A stretch of 64,000 nt of DNA from Hofstenia miamia (lineage: Eukaryota > Xenacoelomorpha > Acoela): the NCBI GenBank assembly GCA_004352715.1, contig SCFE01000036.1:412964-476963 (forward strand), in the 5' to 3' direction. Positions 51,242-61,281 of the stretch are shown here, piece after piece; the first letter of the stretch is position 1, and each line of letters begins with the position of its first letter. The notes under the pieces were generated by a model, which worked only from the letters and a program-made list of their open reading frames with translations, was not told the origin of the DNA and ran no database searches. The position numbers and the translations under genes were made by a program.

Positions 51242-52840
51242 AGCCCATGCTACACGAACAACTTTTGTCGCCGATTTTTGTTGGCAACAAAAATCGTTCG
51301 TGTAGCACCCCTCTTCCACGACTAAAATCGGGAGTAATTATCTAGACTAAAGTTGTTCATTCGGTCCAACTAAAGTTGGCGACAAAAATTGGACAATAAA
51401 AATTGTTTGTGTAGCACCCCTTCCCCCAACTTTAGTCATGAAGTAATTAAATGACAAAAGTTGTTCGTGTTGCAGGGTGCTCCGACCAACTTTTTTGTCA
51501 GAGAAATAATTCTCCAACTTTCTAGTAATTATCACCTTGAAAGATAAATAAACAATTTTAAGCTATAATTTCAATCGTGTTCAGAGTTCATTTCGTACTT
51601 TAAAATTTAAAATTAGCTAGGTTTACTAGAATTAATAATCATGATTTGTACATTTTTATGTTAAAATAAACACATATCACTATGTAGGCATTTCTTTTGT
51701 ATACTTGCGTATCAGTACTAAATTAAAACAATTAACTCATCAAAAAGAATCCTTTGTAGTAAACAAAAACATTTGAACTGTGCGAGTCATAAAATAGTGA
51801 TTAGATTGGGAGGTCGATCACAGCGTAGCTTTGCGAACTCAAGTATTGTTTAAACAGTGCAGGCAATTATGATGTTTGGTTGAATTTCAAAGTAAACACC
51901 ATCATTCTTATTTCATTATTCATGCACAGTGATAATGATAATCTGCTCTCCAATGAAAATACGCAACAACGCAGGTTACTACACATTCTGTAGGCCGTGA
52001 TAGCTCAAAAACAATCGTATTTTTAATGTGATTTCATTAATTTCGATAGTTTTTAGAGCGATGAATATATGCAATCAGTATGAGGAAGTTATTACATTCA
52101 TATAGTCATCAGAAGAAACATCCCACACTGAATGTTTTTCTTCGACCATTTCAATTAAATTAATAAGATCTTCATGGGACCACACTGATGACATCTCCAT
52201 GCTTTAGTGAAATGCGCGCTATAATTATGCAATTTGCCGCTCAAATCCAAGGGCATTATTACGATCACTCATTTAGGAATGTAAACAAGCACATTTCATC
52301 AGGCGAGGTTTAATAATAGTCAAGAAAATACGAATACAGATATTGAAACAATATATGTTCTTTGAATAAACACATTAAAATATAACATAAAATAGCTTGT
52401 TGCTAATGCATATTCCAAAAATTTAATATTGAAAAATATTTTAATATTTTAGTTCAACTGTTGTTAAATGAGCAATATTAATATTTCATATTATAAATAT
52501 TTCTGCATATTCGGATATTCTTGTAATTCTTTCTTAAATATTTTACAATGAAATAACTGAAATAATAAAAAGTTGTTGTAACACTATGCTACACGAACAA
52601 CTTTTGTCACCAATTTTTGTCACCAACAAAAATCGTTCGTGTAGCATCCCCTCCCCAACTTTTGTCCAAAACTAATTAAATGACTAAAGTTGTTCGTGTA
52701 GCATACCAAATCAACAACAAAAGTTGGCGACAAAAGTTGTTCATTCGGACGACAGAAATTGGTGACAAAAGTTGGCGACAAAAGTTGTTCCGTTCAGACG
52801 ACAAAAATCGGCGACAAAAGTTGTTCGTGTAGCATGGGCT
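51242..52840. mobile_element. Harbinger-like MITE, perfect TIRs, core TGCTACACGA
   Basis: The left end AGCCCATGCTACACGAAC… and the right end are exact inverted copies for 40 bp (41 if the outer A/T pair is counted). TAA lies outside each end, fitting the 3-bp TWA duplication of PIF/Harbinger elements. Both ends carry arrays of palindromic modules built from ACGAACAACTTTTGTCGCC and its complement (51242-51500 and 52586-52840). The interior (51540-52580) is AT-rich without coding capacity. It truncates the polymerase relic. Confidence 0.8.
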
Positions 52841-52841
52841 T

Positions 52842-53349
52842 AACTTAACTAGAAACTTAATTGACTCTGCAGAAGGTTTAAATAGCATTTACAGTACAGC
52901 CATGATTCCGAGAAACAGAATAACATAGAACTTATAACTTATAGATGTAACATTGGTAATTCATCCAAGTAACAAAACTACTTTAGGTAAAATCCAAGAT
53001 GACCAATTCATATGGCTTCCAGCTGAAGCGGAGTATCTAGAAGTAAAGTGCTTAACCTATTGACTGGTGCTACCCTATTTATCTCACTTTTTTAATTTCT
53101 ATCTCACATCAAAAAAAATACAGAATCTCATTTTCATTGTTATCTCTCAGCTCACTATTAAATAATCTGTAATTGCCAGATATTGGTGCTAGCCAGCGGC
53201 ATGGTATCATCACAGTGTTAGGTTGTATAAGTGCATGTACATGTTGAATTACGAATGAAAGGTTTATTATTTCCCTATACATAACCATATACGTAACTTA
53301 GTGGGTCCACAATTCGGACTGGATAATCAAAAGACCTCCAGAAGCAACT
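52842..53349. other. Unassigned DNA left of the candidate LTR
   Basis: A few short open pieces; no recognised gene. It does not resume the polymerase reading interrupted at 51241. Confidence 0.4.
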
Positions 53350-53746
53350 TGTTGCCCCGTGCTAGTGAAAGCACTCCCAAATTTTCGCCAATCTTAAGCA
53401 ATAGTTTTCATAAAGATAAAATATAAATAAAAATACAATGGTAAAGACGGCAGTTGAGAGTAGATAAAATCTATTTAGCGTTCGCTACAGTTCTCTCAGG
53501 TTTTATACAAAAGTTTAGTTATTACCTGCCTTTGTTTACAAAATCAGTTGTCTACATAGCTTAAACATGATCAATTTCTTTTCCCTCGTAAATTCAATTT
53601 GAGCAATAATAAGCATCACTAAGGGGACATCAAATTAACAATAGCAACCTGAGATCGAAATAAATGAGGACGTCATGGTGACATAAAAATACAACATTAT
53701 TTATAAAGAATAAAATCGAAAAAGTCCCTGAGCGACTCTACACACA
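53350..53746 (-). repeat. Candidate 3' LTR, 397 bp
   Basis: On the minus strand the block begins TGTGTGTAGAG directly after a purine tract (AAGGGGG) and ends GGGGCAACA, giving TG…CA termini. A TATAAAA box lies at 53507-53501. The matching 5' LTR was not found right of 62.5 kb, so this rests on structure only, and the left boundary is the least sure. Confidence 0.5.
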
Positions 53747-53757
53747 CCCCCTTGCTC
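53747..53757 (-). promoter_or_regulatory. Candidate polypurine tract
   Basis: GAGCAAGGGGG on the minus strand, directly abutting the candidate LTR: the expected primer site for plus-strand DNA synthesis of an LTR element. Confidence 0.5.
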
Positions 53758-53898
53758 AAATTAATTTTCGGATAACAGTTGAAGGGCGGGCCCAGACACA
53801 ATATTTTGAGTGGCCACTATCATCTTCATAGCTAATTCACCATCCCATGTTTGGACCTCATCATAGTGTGGCTCTCATGTAATCTGCATGAGTACTTC

Positions 53899-54723
53899 TC
53901 ATTGGGTGACTACTTCATCTTTCAATTGCAGAAATTTAATCATTGGCATCCAGTTACCGACGGGACAATTCCTTCTTAGATTATTTAACCATCTTGTAAA
54001 AGTATCATAAAATCGTTCATACAGTCGAAAACCCTTTAGGGCGATCATTAGCGTCATCATCACATCAGTGTCAGACGTGTGTGTGTCTTCTGCACTAATC
54101 TCAGTATCTGGATAGAAGTGTATAAATACATGTCTCAATGACCCCATCGTAGTTGCATGATCGATAAACAGCAAACAGTATTCTTGAACTTGACTGAGTA
54201 TCATCTGCTCTGGGTTGGACACATTAGCTCTTATCATCGTGATGATCTCTATCCTTTTTGTGACATCATAATACCAAGTGATGGTTTCAACATTGTTAAC
54301 CCACATCAAATCACTGGCCACTTGGAAAAGAATCAGCACACAAGGCTGTAGTGTGGCGATTTTGTCATGTATCACTTGCAGTTGCATATGTACTTGTAAT
54401 CCACGTGTAAAAATGTCTATTATGGTGAGCTTGCCGTCGATGAAGACGCGTTCAGGATTTCCTCCCGTGATGAGTTTTTCCCTTACAACTTTAAACTCAC
54501 CTGTTCGGCTGGCTTTGAGTGCTTCCTGTTTGCTGTTCACAAAGTTAACTTTGTCGGATAAGTGGGCAGCGACCTTCTTTTTTGGTTTTCTTACTTTCCA
54601 TTTAGGTTGAATCAAAGGTGTTTCAATAGTAGGTGGCGGGATGCACAAAAGATTTGAAGTCTTTATCTTCTTTTCCATCTCACTAAAGCTTGCAGGGGAG
54701 GCCAGGGTGGCAGTCCTGATCAT
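53899..54723 (-). CDS. Unknown ORF B of the minus-strand retroelement, 274 aa
   Basis: Uninterrupted frame from ATG at 54723. The start is favoured because the preceding frame ends in TAA overlapping this ATG (TAATG, 54725-54721). The N-terminal third is basic and Pro-rich (KWKVRKPKKKV); the rest is mixed hydrophobic/charged with no clear signal peptide, membrane segment or zinc motif. Features include GGNPERVFIDGKLTIID and a C-terminal RLYERFYDTFTRWLNN. It is the last gene before the polypurine tract and candidate LTR, the position of an env-like or accessory gene in LTR elements, but I recognise no family and do not assign a function. GC content is higher than the flanks, as in the other coding parts of this element. 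Confidence 0.55.
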   Translation of the reverse strand: MIRTATLASPASFSEMEKKIKTSNLLCIPPPTIETPLIQPKWKVRKPKKKVAAHLSDKVNFVNSKQEALKASRTGEFKVVREKLITGGNPERVFIDGKLTIIDIFTRGLQVHMQLQVIHDKIATLQPCVLILFQVASDLMWVNNVETITWYYDVTKRIEIITMIRANVSNPEQMILSQVQEYCLLFIDHATTMGSLRHVFIHFYPDTEISAEDTHTSDTDVMMTLMIALKGFRLYERFYDTFTRWLNNLRRNCPVGNWMPMIKFLQLKDEVVTQ

Positions 54724-54829
54724 TACTGGATAGTTGATTTGTGCATCTTATATTGTGTCCCAAAATTTTCCTCGGAGTTCTTTCTGTCGTAGGCATTTGA
54801 TCTGTTGATTGGAGATTCATATGCAGGAA
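54724..54829 (-). pseudogene. C-terminal tail of unknown ORF A
   Basis: Minus-strand codons ending in TIQ and TAA at 54725-54723 read openly back to about 54829, where a one-frame shift separates them from the segment shared with 55451-55608. This is the end of the protein whose main part lies at 55451-56853. Confidence 0.45.
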
Positions 54830-54987
54830 GTGGTGCATTCTACGTCCAGAGCTATGTGTTGCCCCAGGGATTGCAGAATGACAAACTCCTCCTTGGTGAA
54901 CATCTCCGTGAGGCACCATTTCATCAAAGAAAGGACATCTTTATCATGACTATAATCCAAAACTCTCTGCTGTACAGTAAGCTCATC
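54830..54987 (-). repeat. 158-bp contig overlap, same as 55451-55608
   Basis: Matches 55451-55608 at offset 621 with one difference seen (CCTTGGTG versus CCTTAGTG). It ends exactly at the single n at 54988. Confidence 0.85.
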
Positions 54988-54988
54988 N

Positions 54989-55449
54989 AAATATTAAAGT
55001 CATCATCAAAGAAAGTGTGTACAGTACTACGCCAGTACAGGAGACTCAGGCTTTCCATCATTTTGGAGTTGTAGATGATGATGGTATTAATTTTTGGGCG
55101 ACAGGAAGCATCTATGACAAATGGAATGACGTCTATAGAGCAATTCATTTCACGGCCATTGTATGTGCAACAAAGCTGGTCTTTCGTCTCATTGGAGATG
55201 TTGTCATGTATTATGGCTGTAGCTTTCTTGTGGCAATGTAATACGGGTGAAGGGTCTCATCACCAACTCTGGAGATTTTTCTTCTTCTTTCTTTGTTCTT
55301 CTGAGATCTAACAGTAGAAGTTGCAGTGGAAGAGGTCGAGGGGCTATCAAGTCACTCATATGGGGGGTATTTACAATTTGTAAAGCGCTAAAAGGTATTC
55401 TAGAATTAAAAGTTTTTAATGAAGATGCGGCAGGCTCCTCTCGCGCTTG
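54989..55449 (-). repeat. Misplaced contig: overlaps 57049-57304 and 59848-60029
   Basis: The left 256 bp equal 57049-57304 (offset 2060) and the right 182 bp (55268-55449) equal 59848-60029 (offset 4580). It is bounded by single n at 54988 and 55450. It encodes, on the minus strand, RRTKKEEEKSPELVMRPFTR, a basic/acidic linker between the RNase H tail and the unknown region. Confidence 0.85.
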
Positions 55450-55450
55450 N

Positions 55451-56853
55451 GTGGTGCATTCTACGTCCAGAGCTATGTGTTGCCCCAGGGATTGCAGAAT
55501 GACAAACTCCTCCTTAGTGAACATCTCCGTGAGGCACCATTTCATCAAAGAAAGGACATCTTTATCATGACTATAATCCAAAACTCTCTGCTGTACAGTA
55601 AGCTCATCGAGAAATTTGCTAGGGTTGTGTTCGACCATTAGTATACATTTGTCTTCGGTTACAGACCATTGCGGTGTTGGCTTGTGAGAGATTGCACTTC
55701 CGCCAAACTTCTCCAAATTCACTTTTTCAATTAAGTCACGGATGTGGGGTGACATTTGTACCGCTGATGATGCCAATAATTCCTCCTCCCGATAGAATTG
55801 TTCCAGCGTCCGCATCACCTGATCGAAAATGGTAATGGGAATAATCTTGCCCTCTTTGTTGACCTGCCTAGCTGACTCAATAAATTGGCCGTAACCACAT
55901 TCTGGATATTTCATTTGCTGCAAGTGGAACCGAGCTTCAGTCTTACCATGGATGTCATGCTTGATGATCTGATCCATGAATTTGTGTGTTGAGCCTTGCA
56001 ATCTTTCTACAAAGCGTCTAGTGCTCATGGGAGCGTTATCTGAATAAAAAATCACGAATTTAGTTTTGGCTGTTGCGCCCCACATATATTTTTTAACTGT
56101 GTCAGAAAAAATATTTATGTCCAACAGACAAATACCAAGTCGATTGCTGGTTAACATGATCGAAATCTTGCCTGTAATACTATTCACCCCCACCAGTCGG
56201 GCATAATATTTTTCGAATTTGTCCATGGGCCTTTTCATTTTGCTGGGAGAGGAGGGAGGACTGCATTTGTAAAGCAGCCAATTCTTTACTTTCCACGATA
56301 GTGGATAAACAGTTAGCTCATGGATGGTTGTCTTTGTGAGGGACGACCTCTTTTCATGTGACATAGGTATTTGCAATTGTGGATTTTTTGTTAGGTAAAT
56401 TGCAAGAATCCAAATGGCTCCTCAGGCGTAAATATCCTGTAGATTTTTCTCAGCAAACAGACGTTCTTTGAAGTTCTTTTTGTCTTGCGTATTGTTAGAG
56501 ACTTTAATATCTCTGAGGGTTCTTTCCACTGACAAGTGGTAATTTTGTGATGGACTCACTATATCAAGGCGGGGCCAATCGGACTCGGGGTTGAAGTCTG
56601 CTTTCAGATCAGACCATATGGTTTGAATCTCACGTAACATCTGTTCACTCTGCGGGAACACAAAGCTTACACGCATGTCAGTTACTGTTATTAGCGACGG
56701 AGTGTTGGGGTCCGTCACCTCTAAGGTTTGTGACTGAAGCATAACATCAATGATCAATTTGTGGTCGACAGCTAGATGGTGTGATGGTACCTGCTGACAC
56801 AAAAGTAGATCCGTATATATGAGCCTGGTGATAGGGAGATGGCTCATGCTCAC
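55451..56853 (-). pseudogene. Unknown ORF A (main part), one in-frame TGA
   Basis: A single minus-strand frame is open from 56853 to the contig end at 55451 except for one TGA at 56424-56422, i.e. about 468 codons. Segments include DMRVSFVFPQSEQMLREI, YYARLVGVNSITGKISIML, KTKFVIFYSDNAPMSTRRF and KDVLSLMKWCLTEMFTKEEF. Composition is that of a folded soluble protein: no signal peptide, membrane segment, coiled coil, zinc knuckle or integrase D,D-35-E pattern is evident. It lies between the RNase H tail and ORF B in the inferred true order. No family recognised. A capsid-associated, polymerase-cofactor or envelope-like role cannot be told apart from sequence. Confidence 0.55.
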
Positions 56854-57304
56854 CTCTGACTATTATTATGAGACATATGCCCTTGACTTGCGCTATGTGG
56901 TATGCTATCTCAATCTGCTCCATTATATCATCCATCTGTATCTCTGTCGTTTGTAGGAAATAGATAAATAAAAGATTCTGAAAATCGATATTGACGCACT
57001 CAAAGCTGTCGATTATTTTACCGCTATTTAAAAACTGGCACAAGTTATAAATATTAAAGTCATCATCAAAGAAAGTGTGTACAGTACTACGCCAGTACAG
57101 GAGACTCAGGCTTTCCATCATTTTGGAGTTGTAGATGATGATGGTATTAATTTTTGGGCGACAGGAAGCATCTATGACAAATGGAATGACGTCTATAGAG
57201 CAATTCATTTCACGGCCATTGTATGTGCAACAAAGCTGGTCTTTCGTCTCATTGGAGATGTTGTCATGTATTATGGCTGTAGCTTTCTTGTGGCAATGTA
57301 ATAC
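56747..57304 (-). pseudogene. Upstream portion of the unknown region (ORF A N-terminal side)
   Basis: Minus-strand frame open from the N gap (57304) to 56747, carrying EMNCSIDVIPFVIDASC, KINTIIIYNSKMMESLSLLY and DDIMEQIEIAYHIAQVKG. It overlaps the next frame by about 100 nt, which suggests a recent frameshift near 56800. No recognised domain. Confidence 0.5.
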
Positions 57305-57892
57305 NNNNNNNNNNNNNNNNNNNNNNNNNNNNNNNNNNNNNNNNNNNNNNNNNNNNNNNNNNNNNNNNNNNNNNNNNNNNNNNNNNNNNNNNNNNNNNNN
57401 NNNNNNNNNNNNNNNNNNNNNNNNNNNNNNNNNNNNNNNNNNNNNNNNNNNNNNNNNNNNNNNNNNNNNNNNNNNNNNNNNNNNNNNNNNNNNNNNNNNN
57501 NNNNNNNNNNNNNNNNNNNNNNNNNNNNNNNNNNNNNNNNNNNNNNNNNNNNNNNNNNNNNNNNNNNNNNNNNNNNNNNNNNNNNNNNNNNNNNNNNNNN
57601 NNNNNNNNNNNNNNNNNNNNNNNNNNNNNNNNNNNNNNNNNNNNNNNNNNNNNNNNNNNNNNNNNNNNNNNNNNNNNNNNNNNNNNNNNNNNNNNNNNNN
57701 NNNNNNNNNNNNNNNNNNNNNNNNNNNNNNNNNNNNNNNNNNNNNNNNNNNNNNNNNNNNNNNNNNNNNNNNNNNNNNNNNNNNNNNNNNNNNNNNNNNN
57801 NNNNNNNNNNNNNNNNNNNNNNNNNNNNNNNNNNNNNNNNNNNNNNNNNNNNNNNNNNNNNNNNNNNNNNNNNNNNNNNNNNNNNNNNNNNN
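57305..57892. other. Assembly gap (588 N)
   Basis: Run of N. The contig ends on both sides match sequences elsewhere in the window, so the gap may not be real. Confidence 0.99.
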
Positions 57893-59033
57893 AGGATGGG
57901 TTTTCCATTTCAATCAGCATTAATCTCAGGTATCAATTGATACTCAGTATGGGGGATAAAAGAGAAAGGAACCTTCTCCCCATTTGGTTTCTTGAGATCC
58001 CTCTCATAACTCAGTAATGCAGTCCAATAGTCAGCGTTCAGGTGGAGCCTGCCTGGGTGGTGTCTGATTGTGAGTGAAAAGTTGTTTAAGTACTCTATCC
58101 AATGAGCAACTATGTTTGATTTGTCACCACTAAAGTTTTTCAGCTAGGCAAGAGCGCTATTGTCTGTTCTCACAATGAACTTGCGTCCTAGTATGAAATA
58201 GCGAAATTTTTTCAGTGATTCAACTAAAGCGAGCATTTCGCACTTCGTCATGCCATAATTTCTTTCTGAGCCCCTGAGTTTCCAACTAAAATACTGGACG
58301 GGACTTTCAACTCCGTTGATGTCTTGGCTCAATATCCCACTTATAGCTACAGTACTTGCGTCACAGTCGACTATAAAATCCTTCATGTAATCAGGAGTAT
58401 TCAATGATGGTATCTTTTTTAGCTCAGCATTGATGCCTTCCAGAGCTTCTTGCTCCTGCCACGTCCACTTAAATTCCACAGATTTTTTCAATAGATTCGA
58501 GATAGTTTTTGTTTTCTCAGCTAGGTCCGGGAGAAACATTCCATAGTAGTTAAGGAAGCCCATCAATTGCTGTACGTCTTGGCGGCTTTGTGGCATTTTG
58601 ATCTTTTCCAAGAAGTCCTTAGTGTTATTCTTTATAGAGATCTTCCCTGGCTCAACAACTCGACCAAGAAAAATTACCTTCGTCTGGGCTAATGAGCACT
58701 TGGTTCCATTGACCTTCAATCCTGCTCTCTGTAACAGATCTAATGTATGACCAAGCTTAGTTAGATGTTCCTCAAAAGTATTGCTGGCGACCAAAATATC
58801 ATCAATGTAAGCCGATATGCCTGGTTTGAGAAGGTTAGCATCATCTTTGAGCACCTTGGTTACATAGCGCTGGAAGGTAGCTGGCACGTTATATAGACCA
58901 AAGGCCATATACTTCCACTCATACAGACCATAAGGGGTAATGAAGGCTGTCTTAGGGATGTCAGAAGGGCGCATCAGTACCTGCCAGTAAGCTTTGCACA
59001 AATCGAGGCAGGAAAAGAATTTATATTTGCTAG
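57893..59033 (-). repeat. 1141-bp contig overlap with 60140-61280
   Basis: Constant offset of 2247 and one difference noticed (GGCAAGAGC versus GGCAAAAGC near the RNase H end). The two RT copies are almost certainly one locus assembled twice. Confidence 0.9.
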
Positions 59034-59256
59034 CATCATATAAAAGGTCTTCGATCCTAGGTAATGGATACGCATCCTTAATTGTTATGTCGTTAAGCTT
59101 TCTGAAGTCAATGCACAGCCGATATTTCTCACCTTGTTGAATGAACACGGTAGGAGCAGCGTAGGGGCTATTACTTCCCTGTATGATACCACTTTCAATT
59201 AAATCACTGAGGATCTTTTTGTACTCTGGTTTTAAATTTTCAGGAACATGGCGCAC
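58144..59256 (-). pseudogene. Ty3/gypsy reverse transcriptase and RNase H
   Basis: 370 codons open on the minus strand. RT: CIDFRKLNDIT, FFSCLDLCKAYWQV (first catalytic Asp), AFGLYNVPATFQR, AYIDDILVAS (catalytic YIDD intact), and the thumb GRVVEPGKIS … QQLMGFLNYYGMF. RNase H: FIVDCDAS (Asp), KCEMLALV (Glu), VRTDNSAL (Asp). It makes and processes element cDNA. A TAG at 58146-58144 cuts the last RNase H part, which reads on openly to the GRLHLNADYW block; upstream, a TGA at 59274-59272 and a frameshift near 59450 separate it from the protease linker. Sister copy of the same contig at 60391-61280. Confidence 0.85.
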
Positions 59257-59444
59257 TGGTAGTCTGATTGGTCAATCGTTCTTCAATTCAATACCGTGTT
59301 CCTTGCCTACCACCTGGCCAATGCTGATTGTCCCATAATTAAACACGTCGTGTTTACTATGAAGCAAAGAGACTAATGATTTTCTTTCTCTCTGGTTAAG
59401 ATGAGGATGGGAGTTATCAGTAACTGTCAGTACCTTAATTGGAC

Positions 59445-59846
59445 TTACTGGCTCTCCCAGATCATGAACTGCAGTACATATTGGTAAGCATGTGACGGGA
59501 TGCTTTCAACTTTTACTGGTACTCCTATGAGCTGCAAATGAGAAACTTCAATCTTGACGGGAAAATTGGCTCTGTTTAAAACAGTAACATGCATTTTGCC
59601 ATTTGTCACTTTACACAAATCAGGCGAAAAAGAAATTCCACACACATACTTGCCTCTCTGTCCCGAAATCATCAGATCTCCATTAATGTCACCTTCAGAG
59701 GATACGGCGACTCTGGTCCAATGCTTTGGTTCAATTGAAATGGGTTCTTCCAAGTTAAAGATGACTTCTTTCTCAGGAATAGTAGCCAGTTGAGTAGCTC
59801 CCTGGTCTTTGATAGTGATTGTGTTATTTTTGAAGTCAATTACACA
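59445..59846 (-). pseudogene. Protease–RT linker of the Ty3/gypsy element
   Basis: Minus-strand codons from the single n at 59847: CVIDFKNNTITIKD (the end of retropepsin-like folds is followed by such IDF…L strands), then VIFNLEEPISIEPKHW and a beta-rich linker as found between protease and RT in Ty3/gypsy elements. It ends at a stop (59445) caused by a one-base shift; the other frame continues with PIKVLTVTDNSHPHLN into the RT. Confidence 0.65.
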
Positions 59847-60029
59847 NTCTGGAGATTTTTCTTCTTCTTTCTTTGTTCTTCTGAGATCTAACAGTAGAAG
59901 TTGCAGTGGAAGAGGTCGAGGGGCTATCAAGTCACTCATATGGGGGGTATTTACAATTTGTAAAGCGCTAAAAGGTATTCTAGAATTAAAAGTTTTTAAT
60001 GAAGATGCGGCAGGCTCCTCTCGCGCTTG

Positions 60030-60390
60030 TGAAGAAGTACGGATCCTTCATCCTTTTCATAATCTGGTCCAAAATCCAGTCGCGATGTTGATAGCGAATT
60101 ATTTCTTCCTCAAAAATCTCCTCTCTCACGAGTATGGACAGGATGGGTTTTCCATTTCAATCAGCATTAATCTCAGGTATCAATTGATACTCAGTATGGG
60201 GGATAAAAGAGAAAGGAACCTTCTCCCCATTTGGTTTCTTGAGATCCCTCTCATAACTCAGTAATGCAGTCCAATAGTCAGCGTTCAGGTGGAGCCTGCC
60301 TGGGTGGTGTCTGATTGTGAGTGAAAAGTTGTTTAAGTACTCTATCCAATGAGCAACTATGTTTGATTTGTCACCACTAAAGTTTTTCAG
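60030..60390 (-). pseudogene. RNase H C-terminal end and post-RNase H tail
   Basis: The minus strand after the TAG (60393-60391) encodes KSNIVAHWIEYLNNF, HHPGRLHLNADYWTALL (end of RNase H), then HTEYQLIPEINAD, a TGA (60159-60157), and ILSILVREEIFEEEIIR followed by RDWILDQIMKRMKDPYF. The integrase HHCC finger expected here in Ty3/gypsy pol is absent; sequence runs instead into the linker of contig 54989-55449. Confidence 0.7.
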
Positions 60391-61280
60391 CTAGGCAAAA
60401 GCGCTATTGTCTGTTCTCACAATGAACTTGCGTCCTAGTATGAAATAGCGAAATTTTTTCAGTGATTCAACTAAAGCGAGCATTTCGCACTTCGTCATGC
60501 CATAATTTCTTTCTGAGCCCCTGAGTTTCCAACTAAAATACTGGACGGGACTTTCAACTCCGTTGATGTCTTGGCTCAATATCCCACTTATAGCTACAGT
60601 ACTTGCGTCACAGTCGACTATAAAATCCTTCATGTAATCAGGAGTATTCAATGATGGTATCTTTTTTAGCTCAGCATTGATGCCTTCCAGAGCTTCTTGC
60701 TCCTGCCACGTCCACTTAAATTCCACAGATTTTTTCAATAGATTCGAGATAGTTTTTGTTTTCTCAGCTAGGTCCGGGAGAAACATTCCATAGTAGTTAA
60801 GGAAGCCCATCAATTGCTGTACGTCTTGGCGGCTTTGTGGCATTTTGATCTTTTCCAAGAAGTCCTTAGTGTTATTCTTTATAGAGATCTTCCCTGGCTC
60901 AACAACTCGACCAAGAAAAATTACCTTCGTCTGGGCTAATGAGCACTTGGTTCCATTGACCTTCAATCCTGCTCTCTGTAACAGATCTAATGTATGACCA
61001 AGCTTAGTTAGATGTTCCTCAAAAGTATTGCTGGCGACCAAAATATCATCAATGTAAGCCGATATGCCTGGTTTGAGAAGGTTAGCATCATCTTTGAGCA
61101 CCTTGGTTACATAGCGCTGGAAGGTAGCTGGCACGTTATATAGACCAAAGGCCATATACTTCCACTCATACAGACCATAAGGGGTAATGAAGGCTGTCTT
61201 AGGGATGTCAGAAGGGCGCATCAGTACCTGCCAGTAAGCTTTGCACAAATCGAGGCAGGAAAAGAATTTATATTTGCTAG
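60391..61280 (-). repeat. Second assembled copy of RT/RNase H
   Basis: Same reading as 58144-59033 (one residue differs near the end, SAFA versus SALA). It ends at the single n at 61281. Confidence 0.9.
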
Positions 61281-61281
61281 N

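Noticed and set aside
54157-54610. Plus-strand open frames opposite ORF B
   Set aside because: Antisense shadows of the longer minus-strand frame.
57135-57923. Long open frames crossing 57.3-57.9 kb
   Set aside because: Most of their length is N.
57893-61280. Tandem duplication of the RT/RNase H gene
   Set aside because: The copies match almost perfectly and each is cut at an n or N run. Contig overlap explains them better.
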